DNA of 64,000 nucleotides from Paraburkholderia podalyriae (GTDB taxonomy: Bacteria > Pseudomonadota > Gammaproteobacteria > Burkholderiales > Burkholderiaceae). This document shows, in pieces, positions 17,940-24,610 of the stretch. The DNA lies in the NCBI RefSeq assembly GCF_014397785.1, contig NZ_VZQQ01000011.1, positions 1 to 64,000 of the forward strand, written 5' to 3'. The position numbers and the translations under genes were made by a program. Position 1 is the first letter of the stretch; each line of letters begins with the position of its first letter. Under the pieces are notes generated by a model, which had not been told where the DNA came from, searched no databases, and saw nothing but the letters and a program-made list of their open reading frames with translations.

Positions 17940-19067
17940 TCAGTCTTCGGCGACGGCAAATCCGGGCAGCGTCGCAAACCGCGCGAGATGATGGTCGACG
18001 TCGCCGAGCGTGGTCTCGATGATCGCGAGACGCTTGAACAGATGCGCGGCCGCCACTTCGTTCGTGACACCCATGCCGCCATGCAACTGCACCGCCTGTT
18101 GACCGACGAAACGCGCGGCCTGGCCGACCCGAACCTTTGCCGCCGAGATTGCGCGACGGCGCTCGTTCGCGTCTTCACTCGGGTAGCGCATCGCGGCGAG
18201 ATATGTGATCGACCGCGCCTGCTCCGCGTGGATCAGCATCTCGACCATGCGATGCTGCAACGCCTGGAAACGCGCGATCGGCTGGCCGAACTGCTGGCGC
18301 GTTTTCGTGTACTCGACAGTGGCGCGATTGAGCGCGTCGAGCGCGCCGATCGCTTCCGCGCACAGCAGCAGCGTGCCGTAGTCGGCGATCTGCTCGAGGG
18401 TCGCCGCTCCCGCATGTTTGCCGGCGAGCCGGCGTGCGGGCGTGCCGTTGAATTCGAGCGTCGCGGCGCGTTGACCGTCGATCGTGCGGTACTCGGTGAG
18501 CTTGACGCCGGCCGCGTGACGCGGGACGACAAAGAGCGCGATCTCGCCAGCGACGCGCGCCGGCACGATCCAGTCGTCGGCCTGCGCACCGTGCAGCACG
18601 ACTGATTTGGTACCGCTCAGCGCGTGCTGCGCGCCCTGCCCGCTTGCGGTCGTGGCGACGTCGAACAGATCGTAGCGCGCGTGCGGCTCGTGAAACGCCA
18701 CGGCCAGTTTGGCTTCGCCCCTGGCCGCCCGTTCGAGCAGCGCGGCATCTTCGCCGTCGCCGGTGCCGGCAAGTCGCAGCGCTTCGATGCCGACCGCGGT
18801 CGCCCAATACGGCTCGACGACGAGCGCGCGGCCAAGCTCCTGCATGACCACGAGCATGTCGATCGGACCGCCGTTGAAGCCGCCCTGCGCTTCGGGCACC
18901 GGCAACGCGGTCAGCCCCAGTTCGGTGAACGCAGCCCAGTGCGCAGCCGATACCCCCGCCTCCGAGCGCACGATCTGCTGGCGCGCTTCGAAGCCGTAGC
19001 TCTTCTCGAGATAGCGGCGCAGCGTGTCGGCAAATTGCTGCTGTTCGTCGTTAAAAGTGAAGTCCAT
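17940..19067 (-). CDS. Acyl-CoA dehydrogenase, small-subunit type (PimD-like)
   Basis: A 375-residue flavoprotein-fold protein starting MDFTFNDEQQQFADTLRRYLE, typical of the small subunit of pimeloyl-CoA dehydrogenase-like heteromeric enzymes. The C-terminal LHGGMGVTNEVAAAHLFKRL block is present. The start at 19067 has GAGGAG upstream; an in-frame start 5 codons earlier is less likely. The gene begins 11 bases after the stop of the large-subunit gene, so the pair probably forms an alpha-beta complex acting on a bulky or dicarboxylic acyl-CoA. The substrate is not visible. Confidence 0.85.
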   Translation of the reverse strand: MDFTFNDEQQQFADTLRRYLEKSYGFEARQQIVRSEAGVSAAHWAAFTELGLTALPVPEAQGGFNGGPIDMLVVMQELGRALVVEPYWATAVGIEALRLAGTGDGEDAALLERAARGEAKLAVAFHEPHARYDLFDVATTASGQGAQHALSGTKSVVLHGAQADDWIVPARVAGEIALFVVPRHAAGVKLTEYRTIDGQRAATLEFNGTPARRLAGKHAGAATLEQIADYGTLLLCAEAIGALDALNRATVEYTKTRQQFGQPIARFQALQHRMVEMLIHAEQARSITYLAAMRYPSEDANERRRAISAAKVRVGQAARFVGQQAVQLHGGMGVTNEVAAAHLFKRLAIIETTLGDVDHHLARFATLPGFAVAED

Positions 19068-19078
19068 GGCGCCGCTCC

Positions 19079-20275
19079 TCAAAGTCCGAGAATCATCTGC
19101 GCGATGATGTTCTTTTGAATTTCGTTCGAGCCGCCGTAAATCGACGTCTTGCGGAAGTTGAAGTAATACGCGGCAAGCGGCGCGGCATCGTCGTCGCCGG
19201 CGAGACTGTGCTCGCGTTCGCCTTCGAGGAATGGCACGTCGAACGGCGCGGCAAGCGGGCCGATCGCTTCGAACATCAGTTCGGTGAGCCCTTGCTGCAC
19301 TTCGGTGCCCTTGATCTTTAGCATCGACGCTTCCGGGCCCGGGCCGCGCCCGCCCGCCTCGTTGGCCACCACGCGTTGCACGGTGACTTCGAGCGCCATC
19401 AACTCGATCTCGAGACTCGCGACCTTCGCCGCAAACACCGGATCGTGCAGCAGCGGCTTGCCGTTCTCCTTCTGATCTAGCGCGACGCGCTTGAGAAACG
19501 CCAGTTCACGCTTCGACGCACCGACTCGCGCAATGCCGGTACGCTCATGCCCGAGCAGATATTTCGCATACGTCCAGCCGCGATTTTCTTCGCCGACCAG
19601 ATTGTCGACCGGTACTTTGACGTCCTCGAAGAACACTTCGTTGACTTCGTGATCTTCGTCGAGCGTGATGATCGGCCGCACGGTGATGCCCTGCGTTTTC
19701 ATATCGATCAGCAGGAACGAGATGCCCTCCTGCTTTTTGGCGCCGCTGTCGGTGCGCACCAGACAGAACATCATGTCGGCGTGCTGGCCAAGCGTGGTCC
19801 ATGTCTTCTGACCGTTGACCACGTAATGGTCACCGACGCGTTCGGCGCGGGTGCGCAACGACGCAAGGTCGGAGCCCGACCCCGGTTCCGAATAACCCTG
19901 ACACCACCAGTCCGTACCGTCGAGAATCCGCGGTAGGTAATGGCGCTTCTGCGCCTCGTTGCCATACTTCATCAGCACCGGCGCGACCATCGACACCCCG
20001 AAAGGCAGCACGGAAGGTGCGCCGAGACGCGCGCACTCCTCTTCCCAGATATGCCGTTGCGTCGCGTCCCAGCCGGGGCCGCCGTATTCGCGCGGCCACG
20101 CGAGCGCCGACCAGCCCCGCGTGCCGAGCAGCCTGTGCCAGCTTGCGAAGTCTTCGCGGGAAAGACGTTTGTGATTGAGAACCTTGTCGCTCAGCTCGCG
20201 AGGCAGATTCGCTTCGAGCCAAGCGCGGATGTCGGCGCGGAACGCGTCTTCAGCGGGGGAATAGTCCAGATTCAT
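19079..20275 (-). CDS. Acyl-CoA dehydrogenase, large-subunit type (PimC-like)
   Basis: A 398-residue acyl-CoA dehydrogenase starting MNLDYSPAEDAFRADIRAWL. FAD-binding blocks are complete (CQGYSEPGSGSDLASL, NGQKTWTTLGQHAD). The C-terminal motif is SIYGGSNEIQKNIIAQ, with Gly where the medium-chain enzymes have the catalytic Glu; this is usual in PimC-type and steroid-degrading heteromeric members, where the base sits elsewhere. It follows DUF1178 by 48 bases and precedes the small-subunit gene by 11. Confidence 0.88.
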   Translation of the reverse strand: MNLDYSPAEDAFRADIRAWLEANLPRELSDKVLNHKRLSREDFASWHRLLGTRGWSALAWPREYGGPGWDATQRHIWEEECARLGAPSVLPFGVSMVAPVLMKYGNEAQKRHYLPRILDGTDWWCQGYSEPGSGSDLASLRTRAERVGDHYVVNGQKTWTTLGQHADMMFCLVRTDSGAKKQEGISFLLIDMKTQGITVRPIITLDEDHEVNEVFFEDVKVPVDNLVGEENRGWTYAKYLLGHERTGIARVGASKRELAFLKRVALDQKENGKPLLHDPVFAAKVASLEIELMALEVTVQRVVANEAGGRGPGPEASMLKIKGTEVQQGLTELMFEAIGPLAAPFDVPFLEGEREHSLAGDDDAAPLAAYYFNFRKTSIYGGSNEIQKNIIAQMILGL

Positions 20276-20323
20276 GCGTAGTGTCTCCTGGCCGCCACCA
20301 CCCGGCCGCCTGGAGTCACCGCG

Positions 20324-20749
20324 CTATTGCAGTGGTTCCTTCAGCGCAGCCGGGACCGGCAGCGGCATCACTTCGATGCCTTCCTCGACCAAGGCGCGCG
20401 CATCTTCCGGTGTCGTGACACCGCGAATGCTGCGCGCGGGCGCTTCGTTGTAGTGAATGCGCCGCGCTTCCTCGGCGAAGCGGTCGCCCACGTTCTCAGT
20501 CTTCTCCAGTACCTCGCGCAGCGCTCGCATCATCTGCGCCTGCATTTGCTCCGCGCGCGCGGGCGCCTCCGAGTCGCTCGCACCCGACAGATTCAGACGC
20601 GGTGCCGACGGCAAACGGCTCACCTCGGTCGCACCGCAGATCGGACATTCGACGAGCTTGCGGGACTGCTGCGACTCGAAGTCATCAGCCGAAGCGAACC
20701 ACCCTTCGAACCGATGGCCATGCGGACACTGTAAATCGAGGACCTTCAT
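20324..20749 (-). CDS. DUF1178 family protein
   Basis: A 141-residue small protein beginning MKVLDLQCPHGHRFEGWFAS with a second Cys pair in VECPICGATEVSRLPSAPR, so a short zinc-ribbon-like N terminus (C8 and C36-C39 region). This is the DUF1178 family of Proteobacteria, of unknown role. The C-terminal part carries the conserved GDRFAEEARRIHYNEAPARSIRG. It leads the leftward acyl-CoA operon, perhaps only by chance of position. Confidence 0.87.
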   Translation of the reverse strand: MKVLDLQCPHGHRFEGWFASADDFESQQSRKLVECPICGATEVSRLPSAPRLNLSGASDSEAPARAEQMQAQMMRALREVLEKTENVGDRFAEEARRIHYNEAPARSIRGVTTPEDARALVEEGIEVMPLPVPAALKEPLQ

Positions 20750-20796
20750 GTGGAATCAGGGCTTGCGTGCCAGTTTAGCGCAAAATGGAAATTTGT

Positions 20797-20808
20797 GAAC
20801 GGTCGTTC
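20797..20808. promoter_or_regulatory. GAACG-N2-CGTTC inverted repeat, candidate operator
   Basis: GAACGGTCGTTC lies 47 bases before the start of the DUF1178 gene, in promoter position for the leftward acyl-CoA operon. It shares the pattern G-N-ACG-N2-CGT-N-C with the palindrome at 10456-10467. Confidence 0.4.
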
Positions 20809-20962
20809 GTAAAACTTCAGGGCTACCGCGCAGCCGCCAGTTGCTGCCAGGGAATATGACGCGGGTGGGCGATTTTAACGCTTTACGGCATGTGCTGCCG
20901 ATGGCGACCCAGCGCCTAGGCCGCACCACATTTGCTCCGTTCTTCAGCCTTCCGGCACACCG

Positions 20963-21487
20963 CTACGCCACGAGATTTTCGAGTTGACGGCTCACACGCG
21001 GTTCGATCTGACGGGCCTCCTTCGCCAGATTGATCTGTTTCGCCAGTTTTGCGACATTCGTCACACCGGTCTCGATCTCATACCCACCGCGCGCGGTCAG
21101 CCATTCGAGCACGTCCGCCAGATGCCAAACCGACGCACTGCCTTCGTGGACCGGCGACGGGAAGTCGATCGCATGGCTCAGCATCAGCTTGCGCATGTTT
21201 TGCCGGGACACGCCGGCCATTTCGGCGACGTCGGTCAGCCCCACGAAGTCAGGCCCAGCCTCGACCAGCTGCGCGGAGGGCACCGCGCGTTTCACGTCCT
21301 TCAGCGCGCTGGTGACAGCCTCGAATACGCTCGCGCCTTCGCGGGTGAAAAGCAGGCCCAGGCGGCCCGGTTGCCCGACGCCAACTGTGGCGTCGTCGCA
21401 CCCTGCTTCGCCCAACCGCTCGACGATTGCGTCGGCATCGCAATCTTCCGCGGCGAGGCGGTATTTCAACGTGAACACATATTCCAT
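20963..21487 (-). CDS. HTH DNA-binding protein, putative antitoxin/autoregulator
   Basis: A 174-residue protein of two parts. Residues 1-78 alternate strands and helices (FTLKYRLAAEDCDADAIVE ...), like a small alpha/beta sandwich. Residues 80-130 hold a helix-turn-helix (GLTDVAEMAGVSRQNMRKL) followed by a winged segment ending WHLADVLEWL, like AlpA/MerR-type DNA binders. An ideal ribosome binding site (AGGAG, 6-base spacer) precedes ATG 21487. An IS element begins 16 bases upstream and separates it from its promoter and from the gene at 23106-23384, with which it once formed an operon with a 28-base spacer. The family is not named with certainty. Confidence 0.72.
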   Translation of the reverse strand: MEYVFTLKYRLAAEDCDADAIVERLGEAGCDDATVGVGQPGRLGLLFTREGASVFEAVTSALKDVKRAVPSAQLVEAGPDFVGLTDVAEMAGVSRQNMRKLMLSHAIDFPSPVHEGSASVWHLADVLEWLTARGGYEIETGVTNVAKLAKQINLAKEARQIEPRVSRQLENLVA

Positions 21488-21494
21488 ACGTTAC

Positions 21495-21503
21495 TCCTGT
21501 CTT
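21495..21503. repeat. Target site duplication, left copy
   Basis: TCCTGTCTT directly abuts the left end of the insertion sequence; the identical nine bases abut the right end at 23085-23093. It overlaps the ribosome binding site region of the leftward HTH gene. Confidence 0.92.
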
Positions 21504-21517
21504 CTCAACTTTAGACA
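21504..21517. repeat. IS left terminal inverted repeat
   Basis: Fourteen bases, CTCAACTTTAGACA, an exact inverted match to 23071-23084. Identity breaks down immediately inside the element. Confidence 0.92.
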
Positions 21518-21601
21518 TTCGCGCCCCTAGCCGAACGGCATGGGGCGGTAAAAATTCTTAGGATCGCGTAATTAGCACTTGACATGAGGTGGAACTCGTG
21601 A

Positions 21602-21649
21602 GGCCGCCGCGCTGCTTGCGCGGGGTTTGGCGCAAGCAGCGCGGCGGCC
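21602..21649. other. Perfect 20-bp stem-loop ahead of the transposase gene
   Basis: Bases 21602-21621 are an exact inverted repeat of 21630-21649 around an 8-base loop, and the stem ends 23 bases before the transposase ATG. In IS10 and IS50, similar structures near the end damp transposase expression from readthrough transcripts; the same role is inferred here. A second small hairpin (GATCG-TTTT-CGATC) follows at 21656-21669. Confidence 0.75.
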
Positions 21650-21672
21650 AATGAGGATCGTTTTCGATCCCC

Positions 21673-22971
21673 ATGCGATTCCTCATGTCCCTGTCCAACT
21701 TTGTCCGACTGTGCCTGTCCGAATGGATCAGCTTCCTGCTTCCCGCTGTCCCGATCCGCTCCCGCGCGACCTTCATCGAACTGCTCTGTGGCTGTCTGGT
21801 CTCGCCGGAAGGCTGGGTTACGCGCTCGATCGTCGCCATCTCGCGCCGCAAGCACTGGACCACCTACTACAAGCTGATCGGGCGCGGCAGCGTGCGCACC
21901 TTGCGCCTGGCTCGCGCGCTGTTTCGCCTGGTGCTTGCGGTGCTGCCCTTCGATGTGCTGACCCTGGTCATCGACGATACCCTGGTGCCGCGCTCCTCTG
22001 AGTCGGCCCTCGGTTGCGCGCGTCGCCACGACCACAGTCGCAAGACCAACCGGCCAACGTTCATGCTCGCGCAGTGCTGGGTCACCGTCGGGGTGAGCGT
22101 GCTCGGTCATGGCGGCGCCAAACTCGTGCTGCCGATTCTCTCCCGCCTGGTGCCGGCGACCGGCAACCGCAACAAGCTTTTGATTGCGCTGGCGCTGCTG
22201 CGCGGCCTGGCAGGCGTGGCCGACAAGCCGGTCCGGGTGCTGTTCGATTCCTGGTTCATGCGCGCGCGTCTGGTATTGCCTTTGCTGCGGCGTCAGATTC
22301 GCGTGATCGGTCAGGCGCGCGTCGACACCGCACTGTTTCTCCCACCGGTTGCACAGACGACGCCCAGGCGCGGCCGCAAGCGCATCTATGGCGAACGGCT
22401 GAGCGCCGAGGCAGTGGCGGCCTTGCCGGTGACCGAGCTGTGCTTGTCGCTCTATGGTCAGGAGCAGTTGCTTCGGCTGCGCTCGGTGGTGGCGCGAGCG
22501 CGCTTCCTCAGAGGCACACCCGTGCGCGCCGTCTGGTGCCAGTTCTTCGATACCAAAAAGCAGACGTGGACGAAGCCCCGTCTGCTGCTTGCGACAGAGA
22601 CCGGGCTGACGGCCGAAGCGATCGTGCAGCTGTATGCGCGCCGCTGGGGGATCGAACCGCTGTTTCACAATCTCAAAAGGTGGTGGGGTATCGGCAATCT
22701 CTGGCAGCAGTCGCGCACTGCGCTCGAGCTGTGGATGCAGATTCGCTCGACGGCCTGGACGTTGGCCCAGTTGTTGAGCCTGGCGGCACACGGGGCCTTC
22801 CCAATGGAAGTCGTGGCACCCTGGCGCCTGAAGCACCCACTCACCGCCGGTCTGGTGGCGCAGTGGCTGCGCATGGAATTTACCGGACTTGCCTTTCGCG
22901 ATGGCTTCGACCGCAAGTCCCAGAAATTCGTCTTCCCGGAACCGCGCAACGACCCCCGCTTGAGGCTGTAG
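21673..22971 (+). CDS. IS4-family transposase
   Basis: A 432-residue DDE transposase with an RNase H-like fold. The acidic residues appear in LVIDDTLVPRSS (near residue 100), VLFDSWFMRARL (near 193) and the signature YARRWGIEPLFHNLK, where Y-AR-R-WGI-E-PLFHNL-K fits the IS4 Y2R3E6K pattern exactly and supplies the catalytic Glu. The frame is intact. It runs opposite to the operon it interrupts. The start is taken at ATG 21673; ATG 21685 (MSLSNF) is an alternative. Confidence 0.92.
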   Translation: MRFLMSLSNFVRLCLSEWISFLLPAVPIRSRATFIELLCGCLVSPEGWVTRSIVAISRRKHWTTYYKLIGRGSVRTLRLARALFRLVLAVLPFDVLTLVIDDTLVPRSSESALGCARRHDHSRKTNRPTFMLAQCWVTVGVSVLGHGGAKLVLPILSRLVPATGNRNKLLIALALLRGLAGVADKPVRVLFDSWFMRARLVLPLLRRQIRVIGQARVDTALFLPPVAQTTPRRGRKRIYGERLSAEAVAALPVTELCLSLYGQEQLLRLRSVVARARFLRGTPVRAVWCQFFDTKKQTWTKPRLLLATETGLTAEAIVQLYARRWGIEPLFHNLKRWWGIGNLWQQSRTALELWMQIRSTAWTLAQLLSLAAHGAFPMEVVAPWRLKHPLTAGLVAQWLRMEFTGLAFRDGFDRKSQKFVFPEPRNDPRLRL

Positions 22972-23070
22972 TGCTTCATCTGTTCGCCGCGGTTCAGCGT
23001 TCATCGCAGTTTCGTCGTCGGTATAGTCTAATCGCCGCCCAGCGTTGGGGTGGTGAGGCAGCGATGCCGG

Positions 23071-23084
23071 TGTCTAAAGTTGAG
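23071..23084. repeat. IS right terminal inverted repeat
   Basis: TGTCTAAAGTTGAG, the exact reverse complement of the left terminal repeat at 21504-21517. Confidence 0.92.
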
Positions 23085-23093
23085 TCCTGTCTT
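23085..23093. repeat. Target site duplication, right copy
   Basis: TCCTGTCTT, identical to 21495-21503. Joining the two flanks at this site restores a continuous leftward operon. Confidence 0.92.
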
Positions 23094-23105
23094 GTTTAGC
23101 CCAGG

Positions 23106-23384
23106 TTATTGCCATTCCTGTTTGGCACTCACGAACCCACTGGCGCGAGCCGTGCAGTTCTCGACGATGCGCCGCAGGTGTCTGGCGTGATTGCCGGGAT
23201 TCTTCGGCGTACTCCAGACGCTCGATATACAGAACTCCACGCAACGACACTCGCCGTCTTGGTACGGACAATAGATTTTTCCCCACGCATGACCTTTTCC
23301 GCCGTCCTGGACGCGCCAGCCGTGCTGCTCCGCGTGCACCAATGCGACCTCGATTTCTTTTTTCCTGTGCCTTCCTCGAACCAT
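23106..23384 (-). CDS. Small basic protein, putative HicA-like toxin
   Basis: A 92-residue protein, start chosen at ATG 23384 (MVRGRHRKKEIEVALVHAE) because GGAG lies 6 bases before it; upstream in-frame starts at 23390 and 23423 exist. The predicted layout is helix (KKEIEVALVHAEQHGWRV), then strands with GGKGHAWGKIYCPY, then a helix (NHARHLRRIVENC). This recalls the HicA dsRBD-like toxin fold, where a Gly-His segment holds the active histidine; that is a structural guess only. It originally preceded the HTH gene by 28 bases in one operon, now split by the IS element. Confidence 0.6.
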   Translation of the reverse strand: MVRGRHRKKEIEVALVHAEQHGWRVQDGGKGHAWGKIYCPYQDGECRCVEFCISSVWSTPKNPGNHARHLRRIVENCTARASGFVSAKQEWQ

Positions 23385-23404
23385 CGACATCTCCAATGTA
23401 GTCG

Positions 23405-23442
23405 GTCCGGTGCCGGTTGTCAATCGACAACCTGCACCGGAC
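23405..23442. promoter_or_regulatory. 38-bp near-perfect palindrome over a promoter
   Basis: Each 19-base half matches the other at 17 positions, and the outer nine bases (GTCCGGTGC / GCACCGGAC) are perfect. On the minus strand it contains TTGACA, followed 17 bases later by TACATT (23394-23400 region), a good sigma-70 promoter for the leftward small-protein gene. A repressor bound here would cover the -35 box, as in autoregulated toxin-antitoxin operons. Confidence 0.65.
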
Positions 23443-23604
23443 TTGAAATCAGATCATTCCACCGTCTATGGTCAGTTCTCCAAAGCAAAATCGACGACAG
23501 ACACGGTGATCGGAAGGTTCATACTAGCCGGCCGCCGGCGCCACGACGAGCCGGCCTGATGGCATAGGAAACGAGATATGCAACAAACCGGGCAACCAAT
23601 GGCA

Positions 23605-23637
23605 AAGCCCCTGCCGGTCATCGACCAACAGGGGCTT
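23605..23637 (-). terminator. Probable terminator of the nuo-NUDIX operon
   Basis: A 15-base inverted repeat (13 of 15 paired; AAGCCCCTG ... CAGGGGCTT) with a 3-base loop lies 42 bases after the NUDIX stop codon. On the minus strand it is followed by only TTTG, so it is a strong hairpin with a weak U-tract. The rest of 23443-23679 holds no convincing gene. Confidence 0.65.
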
Positions 23638-23679
23638 GGTTAAACCGCAACGCCGATCAGCTATCCGGCAGACGTGAAC

Positions 23680-24270
23680 TTATACCGCTTCGGGCGCCTC
23701 TAGCGGCCACGTGCCCGACAGCACTTTCTCGAGCCAGAATGTACCGATGATCGTCTTCACATCGGTGATCTTGCCGATACGCACCCACTCGGACACCTGC
23801 TCCACGGTCGCGGTGAAAAGTTCGAGAAACTCGCCTTCGTCGAGCTCGCGCTCGCCCGCGGTCAAGCCCCGCGCAAGATAGATGTCAATGAATTCGGTCG
23901 AATAAGAAATAATCGGGTGAATCCGTGTGAGGTACACGTATTCGCGCGCGGTATAGCCGGTTTCCTCGCGCAGTTCTCGCACCGCGCAGGCCAGCGCGCC
24001 CTCGTTCGGGTCGAGCTTGCCGGCCGGATATTCGACCATCACCTTGCCCATCGGATAGCGATACTGACTTTCGAGCAGCACGCGACCGTCATCGAACAAT
24101 GGGATCACCATGACGGCGCCCGGATGCTGAACGTATTCGCGCGTCGCATGTTTGCCGTCCGGCAGTCGGACCGTATCGTACTTGACCGTCATGAACGGCC
24201 CTTGATGGACCGTTTTGCTGTCGATACAAGTCTCGGTTAGCGCGGCGTCGTGATTGGGAAGTTCAGCCAT
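23680..24270 (-). CDS. NUDIX hydrolase (ADP-ribose pyrophosphatase-like)
   Basis: A 196-residue protein with a complete Nudix box near residue 90: GKLDPNEGALACAVRELREETGY (G-x5-E-x7-REUxEE). The spacing and the ESQYRYPMGKVMVEYPAGK segment match ADP-ribose/NudF-type pyrophosphatases that clear ADP-ribose or related nucleoside diphosphate derivatives. The start at 24270 has GAGG upstream; the open frame further upstream runs through the DUF2818 gene and is ignored. It ends the leftward nuo gene train, 43 bases after DUF2818. Confidence 0.88.
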   Translation of the reverse strand: MAELPNHDAALTETCIDSKTVHQGPFMTVKYDTVRLPDGKHATREYVQHPGAVMVIPLFDDGRVLLESQYRYPMGKVMVEYPAGKLDPNEGALACAVRELREETGYTAREYVYLTRIHPIISYSTEFIDIYLARGLTAGERELDEGEFLELFTATVEQVSEWVRIGKITDVKTIIGTFWLEKVLSGTWPLEAPEAV

Positions 24271-24313
24271 GTGCGGACCTCGGAACAGCCAGGCGCGCGA
24301 CGGCGGGACGCCG

Positions 24314-24610
24314 TCAGCGGCGTTTGACCAGATATTGGAAGGTGAAGCCGGGGAAAGCGAATACGACGAACAGCGCGAACGTGATCGCATAGAACTGCCA
24401 GCCCTGCTCGAAGCGATTTCCCGCCCGCGCTTCGAGCAGAAAGCCCAGCGCGCCGACCACGAAATACAGGACGATCAATTCGGCAATTCGCAGCCAGGTG
24501 CTTTTCTTCGCCGCTTTCAACGGCACGGCGGCGAAGAGGCGCTGATTCAGGAACGGCAGGTTGGCGCCGACCAGCGCCAACAGCACGATAAACCAGCCCG
24601 CAGCGGACAT
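24314..24610 (-). CDS. DUF2818 family membrane protein
   Basis: A 98-residue membrane protein (MSAAGWFIVLLALVGANLPF) with about three hydrophobic segments and a basic C terminus ending YLVKRR. DUF2818 is found in beta-proteobacteria just after nuoN, and here its ATG shares one base with the nuoN stop codon (TGATG), so it is translationally coupled. It may be an accessory to complex I; no function is proven. Confidence 0.88.
   Translation of the reverse strand: MSAAGWFIVLLALVGANLPFLNQRLFAAVPLKAAKKSTWLRIAELIVLYFVVGALGFLLEARAGNRFEQGWQFYAITFALFVVFAFPGFTFQYLVKRR

Larger units (their letters stand above)
21504..23084 (+). mobile_element. IS4-type insertion sequence, 1581 bp, apparently complete
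   Basis: The element is bounded by perfect 14-bp inverted repeats (CTCAACTTTAGACA at 21504-21517 and its complement at 23071-23084) and by a perfect 9-bp target duplication. It carries one transposase gene with the Y-(2)-R-(3)-E-(6)-K signature of the IS4 superfamily. A 9-bp duplication fits IS4-family groups such as IS10/IS50/IS4Sa rather than IS701, which makes 4 bp. The intact frame, ends and duplication suggest a recent insertion. Confidence 0.92.

Noticed and set aside
21511..23004. 497-residue minus-strand frame across the insertion sequence
   Set aside because: Opposite the intact transposase; low-complexity translation and no ribosome binding site.
21504..23084. IS701-group assignment
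   Set aside because: The transposase signature alone would allow it, but the exact 9-bp target duplication does not fit the 4-bp duplications of IS701.
23109..23567. 152-residue plus-strand frame over the small-protein gene and its palindrome
   Set aside because: It has no motif and no ribosome binding site. The minus-strand gene has a good ribosome binding site and fits the reconstructed operon.
23578..23643. 21-codon frame MQQTGQPMAKPL... with a weak AGGA upstream
   Set aside because: Most of it is the hairpin at 23605-23637, which is better explained as a terminator.
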